From NCBI GenBank assembly GCA_037447655.1, contig JBBHKE010002866.1, forward strand, positions 188,001-251,979: a stretch of DNA of 63,979 nucleotides. The letters run 5' to 3'. How positions within the stretch are numbered: the first letter of the stretch is position 1; each line of letters starts with the position of its first letter. A program made the translations under genes and the position numbers. The stretch comes from Zygnema cylindricum. Lineage: Eukaryota > Streptophyta > Zygnematophyceae > Zygnematales > Zygnemataceae. Positions 55,400 to 63,979 of the stretch are shown here, piece after piece. The notes under the pieces were generated by a model. The model worked only from the letters and a program-made list of their open reading frames with translations. It was not told the DNA's origin and did no database searches.

Positions 55400-56530
55400 C
55401 AAGGTAACAAAACTATCTCATCTAGATGAACCTCAAACTTATGGTGAGGCAATGAACTGTCCTGAGAGGAACCAATAGAAGACAGCCATCAATGAGGAGA
55501 TGGCTATAATTATGGCAGCCGATACTTTGAAAATAGTGTACTATCCACCTGACTCAAAGTCAATCGGGTGTAAATGGGTGTTTAAACTGAAACTTAACCC
55601 TGATAACACCATTGAGACAACACGACGCAGTTAGTGGCCAAACCATTTACTATGAAAGAGGGGATTGACTATGAGGAGAGGTTTGCCCCGGTCGTCATGT
55701 TTCCCTCTGTCCAAATTCTTATTTGTCTAGCGGCAGCGGAAGACATAGAGAAGCACCAGATAAATATAAAGATTCCCTTCCTGCATGGAGAACTAGAAGA
55801 GGAGATATTAATGCGACAACTTGAATGATTTGTGGAGCAAGGGGAAGAAAGCAAGGTATGCCGATGGATCAAATCTCTATATGGATTGAAACAAGCACCG
55901 CGACATTGGAATAAGAAACTTGATGAGTTTCTTACAGGTCTGGGATATATTCGACTCAGCTCAGATCACTGTATGAACTTCTTTGAAGATGAGAAAAGTT
56001 TTATTTTCATTACATTTATGTTTATGATTTGCTTGTATAGAGTAAATCTATGGAGAAAATAAATCAACTAAAAAGAAATCTAAAAGGTAGATTTGAAATG
56101 AAAGATATGGGGGAGGATAAATACATTTTAAGATATCAAATTAAAAGAGACAGAGGTAAGAGGATAATCAGATTAACTTAGAAGGAGGCCATTGGAAATA
56201 TGCTGGAAAAATTTGAGATGAACAAGGCTAATAGCAATAGACTGAATGGAACAAAATAAGGGAAGTGAGGGGTGTTTGGAAGAGGGAGTTATAATTTTGA
56301 ATAATAAACTAGGTCTTGAAGAGCAGAAGTTAATACAAATTATTCCTTACAGGGAAGTAATGGGCAGTTTAACCTAATTTATGAACTCTACAAGGCAGGA
56401 TTTAGCTCCAGCTCTAGGAGTATTGAGTAGGAGTTTGAATGCTCCCATTAAAAATGAATAGGAGGCAGCTAAGAGAGTATTTAGATATCAGATAGGGACT
56501 AGGGATCTGTGGTTGCATTTCGGCGAGGAT
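55400..56530 (+). pseudogene. copia H reverse transcriptase and RNase H start
   Basis: KEGIDYEERFAPVVMFPSVQ, then KVCRWIKSLYGLKQAPRHW; the active site reads YVYD (56017-56028) in a shifted frame. RNase H starts with EAAKRVFRYQIGTRDLWLHF and is cut at the LTR of copia I. Confidence 0.85.
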
Positions 56531-57563
56531 TGTAACCCTAAGACCACCATAGGTCCTCAAAGTAGGTAGCTCACACAAAGCCTCTAGGATAACCATGACC
56601 CCTTTGTGTTTCAGCAAGAATAATTGCCACCCTGGCACACAAAAACTTTAACCACCTTCACCTCTCTGAAGGCAAGACTCCCCAGAGTTGATAGCAAAAA
56701 CAATCTCTGAATTTGCTCCCTTAGCAATAAGTTATGAAGGGTCAAAGTTGACCTTTTGTACAAAAGCTCTTTGGGAGAGAGGTTCTAATCTATGAAATTT
56801 TTCTAAGTCCTATCTCTCTCTAAAGCTCTATCTACTGAAGTACAACAACAATCATAATACTGTATCTTATAGAAAGGTACAAGTGCTGTTGTACTTTTTG
56901 TACGGTCATTGTACAACATAGCCAACAAGTTCACACATGTCATTTTTGGATTTGTTTCGTAATCCCCAAAGATGCCGTATTCCAATATGGTTGTGCCACG
57001 TGTTATTCGATGTGACGTTGACCGCAAACCACCGAAAAACTATTCCACGATCTCGGCATGCTTCGCGGCCGTCAGATTATAACGAATGTCAATCGTAGCC
57101 GTCATAAATTCTTGCGCGATATTTGTTTCGCCTTCGAAACAAGTTGCGCGGTATCTGTTTTGCATTTTCCGTACGCCGTACATTACAAACTGTTTGTATG
57201 TCCAAATATCGCGTTTAATGAAATAGCCTATATGCACAAATTTATGCAATTATCAAACCCTATATCGTATAACCTTGATTCTAGGCTAATTCGCTAAGGC
57301 TACCGACTACAGGCAGCTTTGACAGATGGTAGGTACCAGGTTCAAATCCCGAGTTCGTTAATAACTATTTTGGTAAATATACCAATCTAATGTTTTTCCC
57401 TATCAAGATAGCCTAGGTGGCCATGGCTTTATCTCCCTCTCCAACTTTGAGTGACTGTGACAAGTGTGGGAGCTGGAGAGAGGAGTTAGAGGCAAACTTC
57501 CTCTCCTTCTTTTCTGCATTTTACAAAACCTAAAAAATACTAAAATAGCCTTTAATTTCTACA
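56531..57563 (-). repeat. 3' LTR of copia I
   Basis: 1033 bp, from TGTAGAAATTAAAGGC to CTTAGGGTTACA on the minus strand, directly after the end of the copia I coding region and a purine-rich AATAAAGAGAG. It contains a B-box-like GGTTCAAATCC (plus strand, 57339-57349). Confidence 0.85.
57339..57349 (+). promoter_or_regulatory. tRNA-like Pol III B box within the LTR
   Basis: GGTTCAAATCC fits the B-box consensus. The homologous LTR has the same 11 bases at 48574-48584 with TGGTTAAGG (A-box-like) at 48536-48544. Both are antisense to the LTR. No complete tRNA fold is seen. Confidence 0.4.
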
Positions 57564-58680
57564 CTCTCTTTATTTTCTAGTCACTCTTTATTTTAACACC
57601 ACACTTATCCCGGCAGAAAATTAGTTTAGGAGAAGGCACAGGTTTGGTCATTATATCTATTACCATTTCACTATCTGGTATATACTCTAAATTGATTATC
57701 TTGTTTTCAACTTTCTCTCTAAGAAAGCTAAGTCTAATGTCCATGTGTTTGGCTTTAAAGTGATGTTAAGGATTGGTAAAAATGGGAATGGCAGCCTAAT
57801 TATCACAAAAAACTTTTTGGACACCACTCTTAAGTTGACCAAGCTCACCAAGCAAAGACTTGACCCACATTAGTTCTCTTATAGCAGAGCAAGAAGCCAT
57901 ATACTCAGCCTTCATTGTGAACTGAACAATGACTTTTTGCTGCTTGCTGCTCGAGCAGCAAGCTCTATCACCCACATACAATACATATCCACATGTGCAT
58001 CTCCTCATAAGAGCATCCCTATAGCTGGCATCACTCCAAGTGGTGATGTCAGTATTGTTCGAACCCAAATGCAACCATAAATCTCTAGTTCCTATGAGAT
58101 ATTTAATAACTCTCTTAGCTGCCTCACAATCTTTCTTAGTGGGAGCATCCAGACTCTTACTTAGTACTCCTACAGTTGGGGCTGTGTCCGTACGAGTATA
58201 ATTCATGAAATATATTAGGCTGCCCACTACTTGTCTATAAGGGATGGTCCGCGTAATTTTTTTCTCTTCCAGTCCTACCTCATCAACTAGGATTATAACT
58301 CCGTCTTCCACACTCCCCTCACTTCCCTTTTTTAAATCCATAGGAGTGATACAACTATTAGCCATGTCGATTTGGAATTTTTCTAACATATTTCCAATGG
58401 CCTTCTTTTGAGTTAATCTTATTATTTTTCTATCTGTAACTCTCTCTACGTGAATTCCTAAAATATACCTTGCTTCTCCCATATCCGTCATCTCAAATCT
58501 TCCTTTTAGATCATTTTTCAACTTATTTATTTTATTCATAGATTTACTTAAAACAAGCAAATCATCAACATAAATTGCAATAAAAATAATTCCTTCCTCA
58601 TCCTCAAACAAATAAATTGAGTGATCCGAGCTGATCCGAATATATCCTAAACCTGTAAAAAACTCATCGAGCTTCTTGTT
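57564..58680 (-). pseudogene. copia I reverse transcriptase C-terminus and RNase H
   Basis: An open 271-codon stretch (58611-57796) with intact YVDD (58561-58572), MTDMGEARYILGIHVERV, IPYRQVVGSLIYFMNYTRTD and SDASYRDALMRRCTCGYVLY. A stop follows K-V-F-C-D-N. The tail (AKHMDIRLSFLREKVENKI, DIMTKPVPSPKLIFC) ends 40 bp before the LTR. Confidence 0.9.
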
Positions 58681-59180
58681 CCATTGCTAGATGGTTGATT
58701 CAGCCCATACAATGATTTGATCAATCGGCATACCTTGCTTTCCTCCCCTTACTCCACAAATCCTTCGGTCTGTCGCATAAAAATTTACTCTTCGAACTCT
58801 CTATGTAGAAAGGCCGTCTTGATGTCCTTCTGATGCACTTCCATGTCATCTGCTGCCGCCATACTGAGAAGTATCCTAACACAAAGAAACCTGACGACTA
58901 GAGTAAAAGTCTCCTCGTAGTCAATTCCCTCTTTCATGGTAAATCCCTTCGCCAGTAATCAAGCCTAGTAGCGCTCAATGGTATTATCTAAGGTTAGTAT
59001 CAACTTAAATACCCACTTACTCCTAATTGGCTTCTTGTCACAAGGCAATCCATCAATTTCCATGTACCGGCCGCCATAATTGAGGCTATATCCTCATTAA
59101 TAGCTGTCTTCCACTGGTTTCTCTCAGGACAAGTCATTGCCTCATTGTAAGTTTGAGGTTCATCGTGGTGAGATAGTTTG
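58681..59180 (-). pseudogene. copia I reverse transcriptase N-terminal part (broken)
   Basis: Recognisable on the minus strand as the KQAPRQWN, S-x-A-F-L-H and W-V-F-K-L blocks, with many stops and frame changes. It connects the integrase part to the open RT C-terminus. Confidence 0.7.
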
Positions 59181-59181
59181 G

Positions 59182-59890
59182 TTACCTTATTGTTTTTACT
59201 TCATTCTCTTGTAGTCTTTTGCTGCCTCTTCTTCCTCCCTCAAACTCGGTTGCCGGAATAGATGGCTCTCTTGAATTCTCCCAAACAGTTTCTACTTCTC
59301 CCCTATCCCTTGATCTAGGGTCGATTTCCACCACGTCTTCCGCTTCAGTTAGAGTTAATACTAGGGGTTTCACATTTTGGTCCTTCTCGATCTGATTTGT
59401 GCCTGCAAGATAATCATCTTCTTGAAATCGTGGATAGTTAGGAAGCTCAAAGTCATCAGAATATTCTGACTCAAATCTGATTCTGACTATCTTTGAATGC
59501 TTAAAGAGATATATAAGTTTTCCTTCATCCTTAACCACTTGATGCTTTACTAGGATAATATCCTCTCTTTTGAGATCATAGACACTATATCCTTTTACAT
59601 CTTCATCATATCCTAGTAGATATCTTGGTTTTCCTCTAGGGTCTATATTCCAGTTTGACCGATCTGTGTCTAAACTAAACACTGGAGTACCGTAAACCTT
59701 TATGTGTGAAATATCTGGTTTTCCGCCTGGCCATCTCTCATAGGGTGTTTGGCCTTTTATTGCTGAAGTATGAACTCTATTCTTGAGATAATTTGCACAA
59801 TTCATTGCTTCGGCCCAAAACTTCTTTCCTATCTTCTTATCTGACAGCCTACTCCTAGCACTATTACTCAATGTTCTATTTAATCTTTCA
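59182..59890 (-). pseudogene. copia I integrase C-terminal part
   Basis: KKFWAEAMNCANYLKNRVHT, PYERWPGGKPDISHIKVYG, YLLGYDEDVKGYSVYDLKRE and an acidic linker. Close relative of copia H. The catalytic core is missing: unrelated sequence begins near 59890. Confidence 0.87.
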
Positions 59891-61195
59891 GCTTGTCAAG
59901 CTCATGTGCTTCAAAGGCACCCCTTTTATCTTACTAAGAATTCTCGGGCCTTTTTCCTCTGTACGGTCATTAAAGTATAAGGAAAGAAGTGCACTCAGTC
60001 GGACCAGATTCTTCTATTTTTCTAACTGAACTAAACGCACTTTATTTCGTGCCTAACAGAGGCCGGATGACAAAGTTACTCCGTTCCAAAGATTACCATC
60101 CTGTTACATGTGACCAGTTGCCAACCTTCCCATTGGGGGCTACATTGTGGAACGCCACTTAACTTTTGGGATATTCTTGTAGATTTTGCTATTGGCTATC
60201 AGTAGGACATTAGTTCAGGTCCACCAGCCGGGTAGAGCATTTATTAATGTGAGTCAAAGTTAGGCGTTTCACGTGAATTTTGAACTTTGTTGCTCAGGAT
60301 TGTGTCATAGAAAACCACGAGGCTTCTAATCTAGCCGGAGATAGTCGCCTAACTTTTTGCCCTGAGTGTAGTACAACATGTTTTGTCTTAGGTCCTTACG
60401 ATAACAGTTCCTGGCAGGTGATTGGCTCCTGGTATTGCTTTGACTTTGGTACTATCGGTAGGACAAACTTTGCTTGTATAAGGCACTTGGGGCCGAGGGA
60501 GACAGGTGGTTGTTTCAGTACTGTCTCCTGAGAAAAACCCTTGAAATTCCAGCAAACTTTCTTGTGGAGAACTTTAGTTATGCTTCTGATTGTGACCCTA
60601 TTGCCATTTTAATTTACATCCGTCCTTTGTGGAAATCGTAGTCCGATTGGGTGGTTGGCACCGCCTTTCCTGTTTTGGGGGGTTTGGGGACTGGTGTTTG
60701 TTGGAAACCAAGAAGTGTCTTGCCGGTTCCGGGTCGCGGAAACCTAGGAGTTAAGGAGGCCTAACCTGTTCCAGGGCTTTTCAGGGGGAGATTTTGTCTC
60801 CTTTTGGTTGTCCACGTTACGTTTTGGGGGTAGGTTGAGCTCGCTTGCTATTATTCCACATTCTAACTTTATTTCTCTATTTTTCTAAGGGCAAGGTGAT
60901 ATTGTTAATTCTGAGACAGCATTTTTATATTTCTATCCTTTCATTTTTTTTTCTGAGTGGAAGCATCTGAGTTCTCTCTTTGGTAGTCCTTTTTGGGGCT
61001 CTGGTTGGGTTTCTTGCGGGGTCGATTACCAGAATCTTTTGTACTAGAATAGTGGATTTTGAGAGGATTTTTGTTAGGCTTCCAACAGATAGTCATAGTA
61101 CTGAAACAACCACCTGTCTCTTTAGGTTAAAGAGGATAGGTGCTCAGATCGGAGTACTTTTATAAGGGGATTTAGATCTTCTTCTCTAGTCAGCT
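59891..61195 (+). other. probable LTR/leader of a Ty3/gypsy-like element
   Basis: No coding sequence supported. TTGGCACCGCC near 60656 resembles a gypsy-type primer-binding site, but LTR ends are not definable. A perfect 23-nt inverted repeat is at 60499-60521 and 61098-61120. Confidence 0.4.
60499..61120 (+). repeat. perfect 23-nt inverted repeat, 576-bp loop
   Basis: The arm at 60499-60521 starts gagacaggtggttg. The arm at 61098-61120 is its exact reverse complement and ends caaccacctgtctc. Confidence 0.9.
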
Positions 61196-63086
61196 ATGGG
61201 GGGAGGAGAAGTCAAGGATAAGGATCTTCTGGGTGTCAGATAAGACGAGCAGGAGAGGCAGGAAGTGGTGGCCCAGGAGGAAGAGTCACAGGTGCCCGAG
61301 GGAGCACCCCCCTTTGGCTCACCTGTACACATAGAGCAGTTTCTTAGTGGAGAGATGCCCCGGGGGGTTGCCGTCGACACTCCTCCTACGCACCTAGAGG
61401 GGAGACTCTCTCCTCCACCTCCACCTGTCTTTTCCCCCGAGAATTTCCTAACGTTGTCCGAGTCAGTCAAACTAAGGCTTCGGAGAAGGTGGAGAGGCTG
61501 CCTTTATCCCCTAAAAGCCGTAGGAAGGGGTTGGCCCACAAGGAAGCGGTCCCTGGTCACCTTCTCAAGATCGGTCGCTATACCCAATCTAAGGCGCCGA
61601 TAGCAGAAATGTACATGGATCCTAAAATCTTGACCGATCCTAACCGGCCAGGTCGCAAAGAAATATTAGCCCTTCATGATCTCAATGAGTTGAAGGTTAA
61701 GAAGGAATTGGTGCAGCGGGTAGCCAGGTCAGATCGAGCCAGAGTGGTACGCCCAGTGGGAGGTGTAGTGGAGATACTCAGTAGTTCATCCGAGAGTGGC
61801 TCCCCAACCTCCGTACCGGAGCAACCGGGAGGACCATCAACTTCCTACTTGCAACCCACCCCATCTCAGGACCCCGCAACCAGCAGGCCGGCTCACGGCG
61901 GGGCGGTCCCTCGGACACGAACGGGGAAGGAACCAGCAAGCGAGGGTTACCCGAGCCAAAGAAGGGGTAGAGGTTTGATCATCGGGACCGCAAGGGCAAG
62001 TTCGTTCTCAGACCTAAAGCGGAACCATTCTTCCCTTCCGATTCCATCTCTCCTAGCTCAAAGTCTCCTTCCGCTTTGGCGGTTCGACCATCAGAGGGGT
62101 TGTGGCGTTCTAGACCCACCGATCCCGAGGTACCGGGTTTGGGGATTGCGGATATCTCAGGGGTGGTGAGCAATACACAAAAACTGGTTGACATCTTGCG
62201 ATCCCAGAGTCAGGCTACGGCGGGGGCTGGACCCGTCACTATCGATTGGGAAGCTCTTGAAGAAGAGAGGAAGAGGGCCCTCGAACAGGAATTGCTCCTC
62301 ATAAGGGAGGCTAGACGAATATCAAGAGGGATCCTTAGTGGACAGGTAGCTCCTCCTAGAGAGACAGGTCCCTTGGCTGGGAGACAACCTACAGTGCAAA
62401 CAACCCCTACGGAGATGCTAGCTCCCGGGATTTCTTCGGAACTTAGACCGGAGTCTCCTCTTTCGCGGGAAGCGGGGGAAACAACAAGACCAAACAAACA
62501 GGGGATGGGTGCAGATTCACCGGATAAAGTTGCAACCGCCTCCACTGAGCGTCCTACTGTTGTCTCAGTGGTTGGGTCTTCAACTGCGGAGGCCGTGGTA
62601 TTATTACAAACCAACCAGAGACAACACATTTCCCTTGGGCTTTCCACTCCTCCTCCATCTCCACCTCAGGCATCCTCTCCTTCGCCTTTTGTTTCTCCGG
62701 CCGCTGCAGACCGTGGGTCACCGAGACCACCCGTCTTACCCTACAAGTACGACGTTCTTGCCTACTCTCCTCCTCACCGACATTCTCCCGATTCCAGCAA
62801 AGGAACTCCTCCACCAGAAACCTCCAGAAGGCGTAAACGGAGACAGACACCTTTCCCTCGTAGTCCCCGGTCATCTCCATTCCCTTCTCCACCAATCCCT
62901 CAAGGACCACCGGTGACTAAACCAATTCTCCACATTCCCTCGGTGGAAACAGTTCGCCGAAGGAACGGGCCTCTCTTGGGTATAGAGGAGCAAGACTTCA
63001 GGCAGCTTTTCCCAAGGAGAAAAGCTCCTCGTTTCCTAAGGGCCAACTCTAGGGAGATACAAGTCATCTCACTATCCCACCAGTAA
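61196..63086 (+). pseudogene. gypsy-like gag, Pro/Ser-rich N-terminal region (frameshifted)
   Basis: The first ATG at 61196 is soon stopped. Coding quality then passes between frames: 61265-61450, 61450-61970 (AEMYMDPKILTDPNRPGRKE) and 62076-63086 (WEALEEERKRALEQELLLIR, a likely coiled coil). The distal half is very rich in P, S and R. It is more GC-rich than the copia regions. It leads to the capsid-like part downstream. Assigned by position and composition, not by a recognised domain. Confidence 0.5.
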
Positions 63087-63258
63087 CTGGAACTTCCTCA
63101 GTGGGGGGGAGTGCCATCTCTCGTCAGACAGCTCCCTCTACCGGAGAAGGAGGCGGGCCGACAACGCATATCCAGGGGTAATTTCACTGGTTCAGTTTGT
63201 TAGCCCAACCGGACCATCCTCTTCCCAGTTCACCAACCTTGCAGAGGAGGAAAAAGAA

Positions 63259-63979
63259 ATGGGGGACGTAAAGATCTTTACAGGAGATAGCTTGGGAATC
63301 GCTTTCTCTGATTTCGAATTGCTGTGGAAGTCGTTCACCCAATCTGAAATCAACAAATATAGGGGCGGAGCCATTCCGGATGACTTCGAGACCACGCTTT
63401 TCCCCATGATGGTGAACTATCTGGCTGGGGGCGCTTTGGCAGACTACAAGGAGCGACAACCTCTTCTGATGGCTCCCAGCATCAAAATATCAGACCCTAT
63501 CCTTGATGAGGTAGTCTTGCAGGCGGAAGCAGACTTGGCTGCCGCTCCTGTCACCGCCCTCTTCACAGAGGACATGAAACTGCAGGCTATGTCGCTCAGC
63601 TTCAGGCCATCCAGGAGGCCAAGGCAGCCACTCGGATGGTTGCAGACCCAACCCCCTGTACCACTCTTTTGAATGCCTGGAGACTCCTTTACATTGAGAG
63701 GAATGAATCTGCTATCAAGGAATTCACGGAAGTTCGTTGCCAAAAGAGTGAAACACCCCAGACTCTTTTTAACCGATTGTCCAGCCTCTGTCAAAAGACC
63801 AAACTCTCAACCATTGATCTTCCGGCCATGGCAACCAAATATTTCATCGCCGTCCGAAATTCGTTCGGACCGACGGGGCAGGCACCCCTCGATAATTGGA
63901 TTGCGGGACAGGCCATCCAGGACGTCAATCCAACCGCCAAAGAAATATCTCTTGCCGCAATGAAGCTTTATGATCACTT
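63259..63979 (+). pseudogene. gypsy-like gag capsid region, runs off the window
   Basis: 63259-63600 reads MGDVKIFTGDSLGIAFSDFE, LLWKSFTQSEINKYRGGAIP and MMVNYLAGGALADYKE, like a capsid N-terminal domain. After a frame change near 63590 it continues LLNAWRLLYIERNESAIKEF, PQTLFNRLSSLCQKTKLS and PAMATKYFIAVRNSFGPTG, the helical pattern of a retrotransposon gag. The zinc knuckle and pol would lie to the right. Family assignment to Ty3/gypsy is inferred. Confidence 0.55.

Larger units (their letters stand above)
52110..56530 (+). mobile_element. copia element H (LTR to RNase H), truncated
   Basis: LTR, PBS, gag, protease, GAG-pre-integrase, integrase, RT and the start of RNase H in order on the plus strand. 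It stops at 56530, where the LTR of copia I (opposite strand, same family) begins. Confidence 0.85.

Noticed and set aside
57290-57360. A functional tRNA gene
   Set aside because: Only the B box fits; acceptor and anticodon stems do not pair, so it is tRNA-like at most.

Overview
The window looks like a TE-rich stretch of a green-plant (streptophyte) nuclear genome. Three things point there: plant-type leucine-rich repeats (N-x-L-x-G-x-I-P) in single-repeat exons, many degraded Ty1/copia elements, and primer-binding sites complementary to a plant-type initiator tRNA-Met. I cannot name the species. There is a 10-N assembly gap at 37817-37826. No intact host gene and no intact autonomous transposon is visible; almost every coding stretch is broken by stops, frameshifts or truncation.

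Layout. 1-7.9 kb: copia remnants, a plus-strand one (1-2018) joined tail to tail to a minus-strand one (2013-5561), followed by the 5' part of another minus-strand copia whose LTR ends at 7901. 8.2-37.1 kb: seven leucine-rich-repeat (LRR) exons on the plus strand (8196, 9020, 13546, 20704, 21806, 30028, 37045). Each encodes one repeat, is normally 72 bp and sits in phase 2. They look like part of one receptor-type gene whose introns were filled by a copia (9.26-13.5 kb) and three gag-only LTR elements: A (14724-20433, plus), D (23057-28951, plus) and B (30312-36213, minus). A, D and B each have 5-bp target duplications. Exons 1, 2 and 4 look intact; 5, 6 and 7 have lost a splice site and 6 also has a stop, so the gene is probably a relic. 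38.1-41.9 kb: element C, a relative of A and B whose 5' interior is inverted. 42-59.9 kb: nested copia fragments, including two facing copies of one family at 52-60 kb. 59.9-64 kb: leader and gag of a probable Ty3/gypsy element with a long Pro/Ser-rich N-terminus.

The most interesting signals are: (i) the LRR exon series stretched over 29 kb; (ii) several element families in which the sequence after the LTR is complementary to the anticodon arm of initiator tRNA-Met, as in Drosophila copia half-tRNA priming, instead of the tRNA 3' end; (iii) gag in element B starting inside the LTR and reading through that primer site; (iv) element C, where this match extends to 28 nt and runs into an inversion breakpoint, as if primer-tRNA copying and strand transfer had gone wrong; and (v) element B, which carries a captured fragment of copia reverse transcriptase and RNase H.
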